A DNA stretch of 32,156 nt from Treponema sp. (GCA_031268975.1 JAIRWM010000199.1:1-32156), one strand, 5' to 3'; counted from the first letter of the stretch, positions 20,569-29,595 are shown. Notes: generated by a model not told the origin, from the letters alone. Program-made: numbers and translations.

Positions 20569-20916
20569 CTATCCTATGGCGATAGATCCGGTTTCGCCGG
20601 TTCTAATCCGTATACATTCTTCGATGGGAAGAACGAAAATCTTCCCGTCACCGATATCAGGCGTTCTGGCCCCCTTGATGATAGCGTCAATGGTCGGCTT
20701 TACAAAATTGTCGTTTACGGCAATCTCAATCCTGACCTTCTTGAGAAGATTCACTTCTATCTCAACGCCCCGAAACTGCTCCGTGTAGCCTTTCTGCTGA
20801 CCGCAGCCCATGGCGTTTGTAACCGATATTTTGTAAACCTCCGCGTCATAGAGGGACTGCTTTACTTCATTCAGCGCGTGCGGCTGTATATAGGCGATTA
20901 CCAGCTTCATTTTCAC
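20569..20916 (-). CDS. glnK: PII signal protein (GlnK type) lacking the uridylylation tyrosine
   Basis: A 115-residue PII protein that senses ATP/ADP and 2-oxoglutarate and, in the GlnK class, blocks AmtB. The body is conserved: T-loop flanks G-C-G-Q-Q-K-G (37-43) and R-G-V-E (49-52), the B-loop I-G-D-G-K-I-F, and the C-loop I-R-I-R-T-G-E. The residue equivalent to E. coli Tyr51 is F48 (T-E-Q-F-R-G instead of T-E-L-Y-R-G), so uridylylation by GlnD is not possible. It starts 5 nt after the amtB stop; an AGGAGG ribosome site overlaps that stop. The amtB neighbour supports the GlnK assignment. In free-living diazotrophs such proteins also gate NifA or nitrogenase; that link here is inferred from the nearby activator gene. 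Confidence 0.93.
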   Translation of the reverse strand: MKMKLVIAYIQPHALNEVKQSLYDAEVYKISVTNAMGCGQQKGYTEQFRGVEIEVNLLKKVRIEIAVNDNFVKPTIDAIIKGARTPDIGDGKIFVLPIEECIRIRTGETGSIAIG

Positions 20917-20921
20917 ACCTC

Positions 20922-22286
20922 CTACATGTTGCTGAAGATTTGGAAGCCGCTGTAGGCTTCACTTTTGTGCTCGGACAAATCAAGCCCCACAAGCTCTTCC
21001 CGCGCACTTACCCGCAGCCCGACAACCAGCTTGATGGCAAAGAAAAGTACAAGGCTTGTAACGGCGGCCCAGCCGCCCACGGACACAATGCCGATAAGCT
21101 GTTTCCCAAGCTGGGCCGCGCCGCCGCCGTGAAGCAGACCGACTACGCCGTCTTCCGCGGCATTGGCCCAAATGCCTACGGCCAGGGTTCCAAATATGCC
21201 ACAGATACAATGTACCGAAATGGCGCCCACCGGATCGTCAACCTTGACTATCTTGTCGATGAACTCAACGGCAAGCACCACCAGCACACCGGCGATAAGG
21301 CCAATAGCGACCGCCGCTCCGGGAGTGACAACCGCGCATGAGGCGGTAATCCCCACAAGGCCCGCCAAAAGACCGTTAAGCGTCATCGACGCGTCAGGTT
21401 TTTTAAACCACGTCCAGGAAAAAATCAGAGCCGCTATCGCGCCCGCGGAGGCGGCCAGAGTTGTAGTTACACAAACACGTGAAATGTTCGCGCCGCTCCA
21501 GATACCACCGTCGCCCAGCGAAGTCAGGGTCGACGCCCCGTTAAAACCGAACCATCCGAAGAAGAGGAGCAGCACCCCCAGCGCGGCATAGGGAATGTTG
21601 TGTCCCGGAAACGCTTTAACCGTTACCTTGCCGTCCGCGCCTTTAATGTATTTCCCTATCCGGGGGCCGAGAACCGCGGCGCCCATAAATGCCGCCCAGC
21701 CGCCCACAGAATGCACGACCGTAGAGCCGGCAAAGTCGTGGAACCCCAGTTTGGCAAGCCAGCCGTCGGAGCTCCACGCCCAATGGCCCGAAATGGGGTA
21801 GATGAAGGCGGAAATAAAACAGGTGTAGATCAGATACGACCTGAACTGAGTCCGCTCCGCCATTGCGCCGGAAACAATCGTCGCCGATGTAGCGGCAAAC
21901 ACCACCTGGAAAAACCAACTCTTGTAAATACCCGCGTTTGTCCAGTTTACGTCCATCCCGCTAAAGAAAAATTGATCGCTTCCGACAAGACCCCCGAGCG
22001 CGTCTTTTCCGTACATGAACCCCCAGCCGATCATCCAGTACACAATGGCGCCGAAACAAAAGTCCATAACGTTCTTCATGGTGATGTTCGTTGCGTTTTT
22101 CGCGCGGGTAAGCCCCGTCTCTACCAGGGCGAACCCGGCCTGCATGATAAAAACCAGGATGGCGCCGGTAAAGAGCCACACCACGTCCAGCGAGAAACCC
22201 AGACTTTCAATGGTTTCCTGCGCGAAAAGGGAAACTCCTCCAGCGCATAAAAGCAGTACAGATGCAACTATGAATTTCTTTCGCAC
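20922..22286 (-). CDS. amtB: Ammonium transporter
   Basis: A 454-residue Amt/Mep channel with a cleavable signal peptide ([23 protein letters not shown]) and 11 predicted transmembrane helices. The twin pore histidines are visible: H in [10 protein letters not shown] and H in [11 protein letters not shown]. Phe-gate and ammonium-site neighbours ([15 protein letters not shown]) are also conserved. The start is GTG at 22286 with AGGAGG 8 nt upstream. A near-consensus sigma-54 promoter lies just upstream, so expression should need an enhancer-binding activator; the NifA-like gene nearby is the obvious candidate. glnK follows after 5 nt. Confidence 0.97.
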   Translation of the reverse strand: MRKKFIVASVLLLCAGGVSLFAQETIESLGFSLDVVWLFTGAILVFIMQAGFALVETGLTRAKNATNITMKNVMDFCFGAIVYWMIGWGFMYGKDALGGLVGSDQFFFSGMDVNWTNAGIYKSWFFQVVFAATSATIVSGAMAERTQFRSYLIYTCFISAFIYPISGHWAWSSDGWLAKLGFHDFAGSTVVHSVGGWAAFMGAAVLGPRIGKYIKGADGKVTVKAFPGHNIPYAALGVLLLFFGWFGFNGASTLTSLGDGGIWSGANISRVCVTTTLAASAGAIAALIFSWTWFKKPDASMTLNGLLAGLVGITASCAVVTPGAAVAIGLIAGVLVVLAVEFIDKIVKVDDPVGAISVHCICGIFGTLAVGIWANAAEDGVVGLLHGGGAAQLGKQLIGIVSVGGWAAVTSLVLFFAIKLVVGLRVSAREELVGLDLSEHKSEAYSGFQIFSNM

Positions 22287-22322
22287 TTTTCTGTCCTCCT
22301 ATAAAGATGCTTCCATCTTCTT

Positions 22323-22338
22323 AGCAGGAACCGTGCCA
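22323..22338 (-). promoter_or_regulatory. Sigma-54 promoter of amtB-glnK
   Basis: Read on the minus strand, TGGCACG-N4-CTGCT matches the sigma-54 consensus TGGCACG-N4-TTGCW at every fixed position except one, with the invariant GG and GC in correct spacing. The predicted start is near plus position 22312, giving a leader of about 26 nt that carries the ribosome site (22295-22300). I saw no TGT-N10-ACA site for NifA in the roughly 600 nt upstream. Confidence 0.85.
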
Positions 22339-22469
22339 GGAGCGGAAAAAGAAAAAAATAACCGCGAATCGGCCCAAAAACATCAATACCGGCAGATTAT
22401 ATTCTTGAAGTTGGCGGATAAAGAGCGGATATGAAGCAAAAAACCGTGACAATTTCGGGTATGAGGCAC

Positions 22470-22569
22470 ATATATGGTAAATTTTCCGCCTTCTGTGTAT
22501 AGTGATTCAGCGTTTACGAAGTCAGAAACCGTCTTGGTTGAGATATATTTAATGAGATTTACCATATAT
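22470..22569. repeat. 13-bp inverted repeat in the amtB upstream region
   Basis: ATATATGGTAAAT (22470-22482) and ATTTACCATATAT (22557-22569) are perfect inverted copies 74 bp apart. They lie 130-230 bp upstream of the sigma-54 promoter, a normal distance for enhancer sites. The role is unknown. The rest of 22340-22945 has no gene that I can support; its right part (22620-22945) contains a hairpin CAGACC/GGTCTG (22909-22923). Confidence 0.55.
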
Positions 22570-22945
22570 CTACAATAATGTAACTTTTATTATGATATAG
22601 TACATTTATGTATGAAATGTGACTATAATTCACGCGAACGACGAACCTCAATGCAGAACCGGCTAACAAAGACAAAAACATACGATATTGGGGAAAAAAA
22701 GATAGTGCGGCTGCGTTACGGGTTTAACCGCGGTGGGATAATCGCCTGCCGTTTACTTGCCATTTGACAGGAGCCGTGGTATTTTGTTAGACACTCGGGG
22801 TCTATCCATAACGCGGCCCGTTTTCGCGTAAAAAGCGGATGATCGGCTGTAAGGAGGAGTGTAAAAGAATGTGGGGCGAAACACATCCAAAAGGGGAATT
22901 TACCACGACAGACCGAAGGTCTGCCCGCACCAACATCACGAATAA

Positions 22946-23476
22946 ATGAAAAAGGCCGGATCTGCATATATAATCATAGATTCCCTGTTGAGTATTTCCG
23001 TATTATTTGTTGCGCATGTTTGTGATGGAATTGCTTTACCAAGATATTTATTCAATATTTTATTTCCTCTAATAATGTTGGCTGTGCGGGCTGGGTATAA
23101 TTACCATATTTTGGCATTTTCTTTAAAAGGTTTTTTTGGACTGGTAATTTTTATAATTTTCTATATTGATTCAAAAAAGAAAAAGGAAGCATTATTCGAT
23201 TCAAAAATTTTACCATATGTTATTATTCCGGCATTATTTTCTTTTTTTATTTTTGTTGCTCTTGGTCAGACAGGAGAGATTTATTATTTAATCACAAAAT
23301 TAAAAAGATTAAGCGTTATATTATTGATGATTGGTTTTCCCGCAGGTATAATCGCGGTTGCAACCAAATATAAAAAAGCGCCGGTTATTTCAATTGAGAT
23401 TCTAACAATCGTAAGTTTTTTCTATAATTTAATTATTTGGGAACTGCCTCATGGTTTTTTTAATGATTTATTTTAA
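22946..23476 (+). CDS. Small integral membrane protein, unknown function
   Basis: A 176-residue, strongly hydrophobic protein with about five predicted membrane segments (for example YIIIDSLLSISVLFVAHV, GFFGLVIFIIFYI, ILPYVIIPALFSFFIFVAL, LSVILLMIGFPAGIIAVA). A KKKKE loop sits between segments two and three. I do not recognise a family. It is AT-rich compared with amtB and the activator gene on both sides, points the other way, and probably entered here later. No ribosome site or good promoter is seen at the ATG, so the start is uncertain. Confidence 0.6.
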   Translation: MKKAGSAYIIIDSLLSISVLFVAHVCDGIALPRYLFNILFPLIMLAVRAGYNYHILAFSLKGFFGLVIFIIFYIDSKKKKEALFDSKILPYVIIPALFSFFIFVALGQTGEIYYLITKLKRLSVILLMIGFPAGIIAVATKYKKAPVISIEILTIVSFFYNLIIWELPHGFFNDLF

Positions 23477-23516
23477 AGTGAACATAACGCGTCTTCTGGG
23501 GAAAACCGGTACAACA

Positions 23517-25130
23517 TTACATTTTTGTTATTCTGAACGATTTCCAGTTGATTCCGTAATGGTGAACCCGTAAACCCATCTGGCGTTCGGTGATTCCAAG
23601 TTGGCGGGCCGCGGCGGTCATGTTTCCATCGTTACTTTTAAGAGCCTCCGCAACCAGCTCTTTTTCGAGGCGGGAAAGCGCCGCGTCCAGGGTTGTGGTC
23701 GGCTCTGTATGGGTGGAACCCGGTGATTGAAGGCTCGGCGGCAGATCGTAAGAATGAATCACCGTGTCTGTCGAAACTATCACCGCCCGTTCAATGCAGT
23801 TTTCCAGTTCCCGGACATTGCCCGGCCAGGAATAACTGGCGAGCAGATCAATGGCCGGTGAAGAAATGCGTTTGATAAGTTTGTTGTTTTTTTCCGCGTA
23901 CCTTTCGGTGAAATAATCCGCAAGGAGCATGATGTCACTTTTCCGTTCACGCAGCGGCGGGACACGGAGAGGAAACACATTGAGCCGGTAAAAAAGATCT
24001 TCCCTGAAACGCCCTGCCCTGATCTCGTCCTCAAGGTTTCTGTTCGTGGCGGCGATAAGCCTGACATCGACCTTGATCACCTGGTCCCCCCCTACCCGTT
24101 CAACTTCCCGTTCCTGAAGCACCCGTAACAGCTTTACCTGTATCTGCGGTGAAAGCTCCGCTATTTCGTCAAGGAAAAGCGTCCCTCCCTGAGCCATTTC
24201 GAAACGGCCCTTTCTGCGGCTTAAAGCCCCGGTAAAAGCGCCTTTTTCGTGGCCAAAGAGTTCGCTTTCGATAATCGATTCGGGCAGAGCGGCGCAGTTA
24301 ACCTTTACCAACACAGACGCCGCGCGCCGCGACAGCCGGTGCAGTTCCGCCGCCACCAGTTCCTTGCCGGTACCGCTTTCCCCGGTTATCAGCACTGTCG
24401 CGCCGCTGGGCGCTACCTGCATGATCGTCTCGTACAGGCCGCGCATTGCCCGCGAAGTACCGACAATGCCGCCGTCAGGCAAGATCCGCCCGGGCGGATC
24501 TTGGCCCGGTTTTTTTTTCTGATCCTGGCGGTAATGGAACTGTTCCTCCAGAATTCGTTCCCGCAGCTTCGCCGAATCCGCGATAATCCCGGAAACTTTT
24601 TCAAGGAACGCCCTGTCCCGGATCATTTGAAGCTCCGAAGGAAAACCCTGGTCTCTGGATTCCGGATCGTTTTCCCTGATGCGCCGTTCCGCACTCAAGG
24701 TTCCCATAACGGCGCCGTTGGAACAAATGGGCACACAATAGTACGTAAGAGCGGACATGTCATCCCGCGTGCGGTTTTTTGCCCTGTTGAGAAAATGAAT
24801 CTCCTTGGAAAGATCCGGAACGGTAACGGGGATGCCCGATTCAAAAACACGGCCGACAAGACCTTCGCCCAGCCGGTACAGGCCGCGGGCTTTCTCTTCC
24901 GCAGTCAAGCCGCACGCTTCTTCAATTTTAAGAAGCCCGGTGGAACGGTCAAGCAGTGTAACCATGCCCCAGGTAAGGCCCGCCCTGAGTTCCAATAACG
25001 ACAACAGCGGCCCCAGCGCAGCTCTAAGCTCCACATATTTGTCAAAAGTCCGCACGATATCAAAAAGAAGCTCCAGTTCAGCCCGTTCTGTTTGCGGATC
25101 ATTGTGTTCAATGTAATTATCAGAATTCAT
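23517..25130 (-). CDS. nifA: NifA-like sigma-54 enhancer-binding activator
   Basis: A 537-residue transcription activator. Residues 20-180 form a GAF sensor domain. The AAA+ domain carries Walker A G-E-S-G-T-G-K-E (250-257), the sigma-54 contact loop G-A-F-T-G-A (297-302) and Walker B around D321-E322. The C-terminal helix-turn-helix, G-N-M-T-A-A-A-R-Q-L-G-I-T-E-R-Q-M, is very close to the NifA recognition helix. The linker between AAA+ and HTH has no cysteine, so this is not the oxygen-sensing C-x4-C class of NifA. Nitrogenase genes are outside the window, so the exact targets are inferred; the amtB sigma-54 promoter is the nearest. The start at 25130 has a -10 box (TATCCT) 8 nt upstream. 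Confidence 0.85.
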   Translation of the reverse strand: MNSDNYIEHNDPQTERAELELLFDIVRTFDKYVELRAALGPLLSLLELRAGLTWGMVTLLDRSTGLLKIEEACGLTAEEKARGLYRLGEGLVGRVFESGIPVTVPDLSKEIHFLNRAKNRTRDDMSALTYYCVPICSNGAVMGTLSAERRIRENDPESRDQGFPSELQMIRDRAFLEKVSGIIADSAKLRERILEEQFHYRQDQKKKPGQDPPGRILPDGGIVGTSRAMRGLYETIMQVAPSGATVLITGESGTGKELVAAELHRLSRRAASVLVKVNCAALPESIIESELFGHEKGAFTGALSRRKGRFEMAQGGTLFLDEIAELSPQIQVKLLRVLQEREVERVGGDQVIKVDVRLIAATNRNLEDEIRAGRFREDLFYRLNVFPLRVPPLRERKSDIMLLADYFTERYAEKNNKLIKRISSPAIDLLASYSWPGNVRELENCIERAVIVSTDTVIHSYDLPPSLQSPGSTHTEPTTTLDAALSRLEKELVAEALKSNDGNMTAAARQLGITERQMGLRVHHYGINWKSFRITKM

Positions 25131-25138
25131 GTAAGGGC

Positions 25139-25166
25139 AGGATACTACAAAAATGTAGGATTGAAA
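25139..25166 (-). promoter_or_regulatory. Possible nifA-like gene promoter with dyad in the spacer
   Basis: Read on the minus strand: TTTCAA (plus 25161-25166), a 16-bp spacer and TATCCT (plus 25139-25144), ending 8 nt before the ATG at 25130. The spacer contains a dyad, CTACA-N4-TGTAG (25145-25158), which could be an operator. The -35 match is weak. Confidence 0.4.
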
Positions 25167-25204
25167 AGGGATGTTCCGAAACGGCCCGCTTGAAATACCG
25201 TTGA

Positions 25205-28200
25205 CTATTGAACTATGCGTGATCCCGAAACAGTCTTCACCACTTCGACTTTACTGGGAAACCGGCTGCGAAGTTCTCCGACATGGGAGATAAGGGCGAC
25301 CATTCTGGTTTCCCGAAGCTCGTCCAAAATATCCAGGGCCTTTGCCAGTGTTTCGTCGTCGAGGCTGCCGAATCCTTCATCAACAAAAACGGCGTCAAGC
25401 CGGACACCGCCCGCCCGTTCCTGGATCGAGTCGGCCAGTCCCAGGGCAAGGCTTATCGAGGCCAAAAAACTCTCGCCGCCGGACAGGGTCGCGCAGGAGC
25501 GCATTTTTCCGGTATTCGCGTCAAACACCGAAAGGTCCAGTCCCGAAAAGGCTTTCGCGTTTTCACCGGATACGTTGAGGTGAAGGGAATAGCGGCCTTC
25601 GCTCATCCGCTCAAGCCGTTTTGTCGCGTACGCGGCGACCTCGGCAAGGTAAAGTCCCAGCAGCCAGGAATCAAACGGTTTCTTTTTCGGATTTTTTCCC
25701 GAAAGGTCGTCGTACAGGGCGCCGTATTTTTTCCAGACGACCTCAAGTTCTTGCCGCCGGGCCTCGGCGTTGTCAAGCCGTTCCTTTTCTTTTTCCAGCG
25801 ACGCAAGTTCCCCGGCGGCTTTTTCCCGAAGCAGAGCCGTTTCTTCCCGCTCCGCCTCCAGCACAGCAAGGCGTTTCCGCGCCTGCCCGGATGTTTCCGG
25901 AAGGCCGCCGCCGTCCGGGCCGGGAAGAATTCCGTTTTTATCCAGCGCGTCCCGTTCGGCCCGGAGGGAGGCCAAAAGCCGATCCTGTTCTTCCGCCGCC
26001 GAACCAAGCCGGGCCGTTTCGTCACGCAGTTCCCCGCTTCGCTTTTCAATAGCCTGTTCTTCTTCCGGCGCAAGCAGAATTTCCCTGACGCCGCCGGCGC
26101 TTTCTTCAACGGTTGATTTCCACAGACCCGATCCGCCCAGGGCTTTTTGCAGTTCCGAAGCGGCGGCGGCAAACGCGGATTGGGCTTCACGTTTTTGTTT
26201 TTCCGCCGCCGCATCCGCCGCCACAGCCGCGGCCGCATCCCGCTCAGCCTGTTCCCTGCCTGCGTGGTGTACGGCGGATTGTTTTTCGTATCCGGCTATT
26301 TTGTCTTCAGCCTCTTCCAGCGCGGTTTCCAGATCTTTAAGCCTCCAGCGATCCAAAAGATCCGTCTGCTTAGCCGAGCGCTCTTCGAAATCCCGCGCGA
26401 TATGTCCCCGCTTCTCTTCAAGGGCGGCCAGTTCCTTTTCTTTTTGGGAAAGCAAAAACGAGGTCGCTTCTTTTTCGCGGAACAGATCTTTAAGGCCGAC
26501 ATTCGCCCGCCGGGCTTCTTCCCGCGCTTCGACCAGGGCGTTCAGCTCGGCGAGCGCTTTTCCGTGCGCCCGTTCAAGTTCGTCCGCCGGCGGAGGGAAA
26601 GCATCGTCCCGCGCTCCGGCGGCCCCGCCTGAGGCAGGCTGGCCGGAGGCGGCCCCGCCTGCGTCAGGCGCCCAGCGGCGGACGGCCTGCCGCAGCTCCG
26701 GGCTTTTTTCCCACAACCGGTGCGCTTCGGCGCCGGTCCCGGCGGCCTGTTTTTCCATGGAGGCGATTTCCCCGGAAAGGCCCAGCGCTTCGGCATACGC
26801 CGCGTTCTTTTTTTCGACAAAATCCCCGGCTGCCGTGTTAACAGACAAAAGCCGTTCCTCAATGCCGAAGCGCCTGCCGGAAACTTTTGCCGGTAACGGA
26901 TGATGGAGCGATCCGCAGACAGGACAGGGTTTTCCGTCTTCCAGACGCAGGGCAAGCCGCGCCGCCATAGTTCCTTCATCCACGGCTTCTTGTTGTTCGC
27001 GTAGCTGCTTCCGTTCTTCCTCAAAAACGGCGATATGTTTTTCAAGTTCCCGTAATTCGGTTTCTTTCCGCGCTTTTTCCCGTTTTTTTTCTTCCGCCTC
27101 TTTTTGAACGTCCGCCTCCCGCGCGGCAAGCTTTTTCAGATCAAGGAACGCGTCCAGGAGCGTCCGGGCCTTTTCATGTTCAGCTTCGCGCTCAGTCATG
27201 CCGGCGGCGGCTTTTTCAAGCGCCCTCTGGCGTCCCTGGGCCAGTGAAAGCTTTGTTTTCAACGCGCCACATGCGGCACGGTTTTCCCCGGCGCGGGCGT
27301 TAAGCAGGTCGAGTTCTTCGCGGTATCGCTTTAAAACCAGCGCCTGATCGCGCATTTCTTCAAGAACAGGCCGCCGTTCCTTCATTTCTCCAAGTTCGTT
27401 TTCAACGGAGAGTATCTTTTCCCTCTGGTCATCAAATTCCCTTTTGCGGTTTTCCGCTTCTGTCCGTACGGCGGCTGCTTTTTCCGCCTCCAAAAGCGTC
27501 TTGTCGAGGGCGGCTTTTTTTTCCAGGGCCGCGGCCGCGAATCGTTCCAGCGGCCGCATGCTCCTTGAAAGGGCAAGGCGCTTTTCGTCACCGGCAAGGA
27601 GGGCCGAGCGCCGCGCGTTTTCCCCGGCCTTTTCCTGGATTTCCGAAAGCCGGCGCTGGGCGGATTCTTCCGCGTCCAGAACACGGCAAAGCTGTCCGTA
27701 TTTTTCAACTGCCGCTTTCAGGGAATGTTCCCCTTCTTTTGCGTCGTCAAGTTTTTTTTCGCATTCGGCGCGGAGGACATGGTAATTTTCAAAGTTGATA
27801 TGTTTAAGCGTTTCACCAAGACTGCGTTCGGCTTCTTTCAGCGCCGTTTCGGCATCCCTGGCTTTTTCCTGAGCAGCCTTCATAACCCTGGAAACCACTT
27901 CAACCGGAAAAAGTTTTCCAAGAATTTTTCTCCGGTCGTTTGTTTTAAGCCGTAAAAATTCCGCGAACTCACCCTGGGGAAGAAGAACAATCTTAAAAAA
28001 TTCCCCGCTTTCAAGCCCGATAAGATCTTTTATTTTCTCGTCCGTTTCCCGTCTGTTCGCGCAGACGCTGATCCAGGAACCGCCTTCCTTTCTGAAAAGA
28101 ACAGCCGATTTGTCAGTCTTGACAGCTCCGTCCTTTTGCGTTTCCTGCCGGAGATGCCGTTCAACTTTCCACAGAACCGGACCGCTGTAAAACTCCAGCA

Positions 28201-28435
28201 TGACATTGCAGAATGAACCGGCTCCGGCAAAATCGCTTATCAAAGTATTTTCGTGCCCCGCCCTGCTGCCCGGAACAACGCCGTAAAGGGCAAAGCAGAT
28301 TCCGTCAAACAGCGTCGTTTTTCCCGAACCCGTTTTTCCGGTTATAAGAAAAATGTCTTCCAGAACGGAAAAATCGAGAGAGACGTTTCCCAAAAAAGGG
28401 CCGAAGTTAAACAGTTCCAGATATTTCGGTCTCAC
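25205..28435 (-). CDS. sbcC: SbcC exonuclease subunit (Rad50-like ATPase)
   Basis: A 1076-residue SMC-like protein that, with SbcD, opens hairpins and trims DNA ends. Walker A is G-K-T-G-S-G-K-T-T (33-41), followed by a long coiled coil with the zinc hook C-P-V-C-G at about residue 500. The second half of the coiled coil leads to the signature L-S-G-G-E-S-F-L-A-S and Walker B L-D-A-V-F-V-D-E-G-F-G-S-L. GTG is the start; its first bases overlap the sbcD stop (GTGA), so translation is coupled. The second arm of the coil contains a 10-residue tandem repeat rich in Gly and Ala (A-P-D-A-G-G-A-A-S-G, then P-A-S-G-G-A-A-G), made from a 30-bp DNA duplication. Confidence 0.95.
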   Translation of the reverse strand: MRPKYLELFNFGPFLGNVSLDFSVLEDIFLITGKTGSGKTTLFDGICFALYGVVPGSRAGHENTLISDFAGAGSFCNVMLEFYSGPVLWKVERHLRQETQKDGAVKTDKSAVLFRKEGGSWISVCANRRETDEKIKDLIGLESGEFFKIVLLPQGEFAEFLRLKTNDRRKILGKLFPVEVVSRVMKAAQEKARDAETALKEAERSLGETLKHINFENYHVLRAECEKKLDDAKEGEHSLKAAVEKYGQLCRVLDAEESAQRRLSEIQEKAGENARRSALLAGDEKRLALSRSMRPLERFAAAALEKKAALDKTLLEAEKAAAVRTEAENRKREFDDQREKILSVENELGEMKERRPVLEEMRDQALVLKRYREELDLLNARAGENRAACGALKTKLSLAQGRQRALEKAAAGMTEREAEHEKARTLLDAFLDLKKLAAREADVQKEAEEKKREKARKETELRELEKHIAVFEEERKQLREQQEAVDEGTMAARLALRLEDGKPCPVCGSLHHPLPAKVSGRRFGIEERLLSVNTAAGDFVEKKNAAYAEALGLSGEIASMEKQAAGTGAEAHRLWEKSPELRQAVRRWAPDAGGAASGQPASGGAAGARDDAFPPPADELERAHGKALAELNALVEAREEARRANVGLKDLFREKEATSFLLSQKEKELAALEEKRGHIARDFEERSAKQTDLLDRWRLKDLETALEEAEDKIAGYEKQSAVHHAGREQAERDAAAAVAADAAAEKQKREAQSAFAAAASELQKALGGSGLWKSTVEESAGGVREILLAPEEEQAIEKRSGELRDETARLGSAAEEQDRLLASLRAERDALDKNGILPGPDGGGLPETSGQARKRLAVLEAEREETALLREKAAGELASLEKEKERLDNAEARRQELEVVWKKYGALYDDLSGKNPKKKPFDSWLLGLYLAEVAAYATKRLERMSEGRYSLHLNVSGENAKAFSGLDLSVFDANTGKMRSCATLSGGESFLASISLALGLADSIQERAGGVRLDAVFVDEGFGSLDDETLAKALDILDELRETRMVALISHVGELRSRFPSKVEVVKTVSGSRIVQ
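26618..26668. repeat. 30-bp tandem repeat inside sbcC
   Basis: GGCGGCCCCGCCTG-AGG-CAGGC (26618-26638) and GGCGGCCCCGCCTG-CGT-CAGGC (26648-26668) are near-identical copies 30 bp apart. Each contains a palindrome (GCCTG/CAGGC). The period is a multiple of three, so the frame is kept and ten extra Gly/Ala-rich residues appear in the coiled coil. Confidence 0.8.
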
Positions 28436-29595
28436 AGGCTTTGCTCCTGCGCCTCTTCTTCCAGGCTTTGAAGAATTTCCCCAAAAAGCTCAAGCGTCCC
28501 GCCATCCGCCTCCCCGTGGATTTCCTCAAGAAATTCCCTGAAATCGTCAAGCACATTCCTGCTTCCGGTTTTCCGCACCGGCGCTTCGGCTGTTATGGCG
28601 GCCCTAGCTTCGTCCTGCCTGACCAAAAGCAGATAAGGAAACCGCTGCCTGAGTATGGGAAGGGCGTTTTCAGTGAGCACGCCGCCGGAAAGGGTGATTT
28701 CCAGAAAACAGTTTTCCGCTTCTTTAAGGGATTCGTCCTTGTCCCGCAAAAAACTGCCAAACGATCCGGAAAGCCGCCTGAGCGGACGGCGCGGCGTAAT
28801 GGGAATCTGTTCTACCCGCCGCCCACCGGCGGCAATCTCGACAGAAAGAAAATATTTTTTGTGATCCGCTTCGTCAAATGAATACGCTATTGGGCTTCCC
28901 GAATACCACGCGTTCTTTCCCGCCTTTTGCGGACGATGCAGATGCCCCAATGCGACATAATCAAAACCCGAAAACATGTCCGCGTCCACCGGTTCCGCCT
29001 GCCCCAGAAAGGTCCGTTCAGAATCGGAGCTTTTTCCCCCGGAACAAAAAAGATGGGCAGCAAGCAGCGACAACCCGGCGCCGCCAGCCGCGGCTTTTTT
29101 CCGCGCCGCTTCAAGCCTGCGCGCGGCTTCCCCCAGCGGGGAAACCGCGCCCTTCCCGGCCACGTCCGAAGCGCCGGGGCTTCCCGGATAGAGGAACGGC
29201 AAAAGAAAACAGGCGCAGCTTTCCCCGCCCACTTTGACAATTACAGGATCAAATGACCGTTCCGGTTCTTCCGCTATGTGTATATTGAGTCCGGAAAAAA
29301 GCTCCCTTCCGTAGCCAAGCCGTACCGGCGAGTCGTGATTCCCCGGAATTACAAGCACATGAATATCCGGACGGGAAGTTTTTAGCTTTCCCAGAAATCC
29401 GCCAAAAAGTCCAACCGCTTCCGGAGACGGTATGGATCTGTCAAATACGTCTCCGGCGATAACAAGGGCGTTGTAGGAAAGATCGGTGAGTATGTCCAAA
29501 AGCGTCCCGAGCATATAACTCTGATCTTCAATAAGGGAATACTCATGAAAATTTTTTCCCAAATGCAGATCCGCAGTATGAAGAAATTTCATCAT
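28432..29595 (-). CDS. sbcD: SbcD exonuclease subunit (Mre11-like phosphoesterase)
   Basis: A 387-residue metallo-phosphoesterase and nuclease partner of SbcC. Family motifs are in order: H-T-A-D-L-H-L-G-K (metal site), G-D-V-F-D-R, G-N-H-D-S-P and A-L-G-H-L-H-R-P-Q. The C-terminal part (about 290-387) is the capping and SbcC-binding region. Two adjacent ATGs (29595 and 29592) are both possible; AGGCGGA just upstream is a modest ribosome site. It precedes sbcC in a two-gene operon with GTGA overlap. The gap to the lipoprotein gene upstream carries a hairpin repeat. Confidence 0.95.
   Translation of the reverse strand: MMKFLHTADLHLGKNFHEYSLIEDQSYMLGTLLDILTDLSYNALVIAGDVFDRSIPSPEAVGLFGGFLGKLKTSRPDIHVLVIPGNHDSPVRLGYGRELFSGLNIHIAEEPERSFDPVIVKVGGESCACFLLPFLYPGSPGASDVAGKGAVSPLGEAARRLEAARKKAAAGGAGLSLLAAHLFCSGGKSSDSERTFLGQAEPVDADMFSGFDYVALGHLHRPQKAGKNAWYSGSPIAYSFDEADHKKYFLSVEIAAGGRRVEQIPITPRRPLRRLSGSFGSFLRDKDESLKEAENCFLEITLSGGVLTENALPILRQRFPYLLLVRQDEARAAITAEAPVRKTGSRNVLDDFREFLEEIHGEADGGTLELFGEILQSLEEEAQEQSL

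Noticed and set aside
22618-22634. A CRP-like site, TGTGA and TCACG
   Set aside because: The spacing is 7 instead of 6 bases, and no CRP-type regulator or target gene is evident.
22340-22945. NifA upstream activating sites (TGT-N10-ACA)
   Set aside because: Every TGT in the region was checked by eye for ACA at the right distance; none fits.
25770-26903. A 377-codon frame antisense to sbcC, rich in Ser and Ala
   Set aside because: It is a composition shadow of the coiled-coil coding sequence, with no start signal and no domain.
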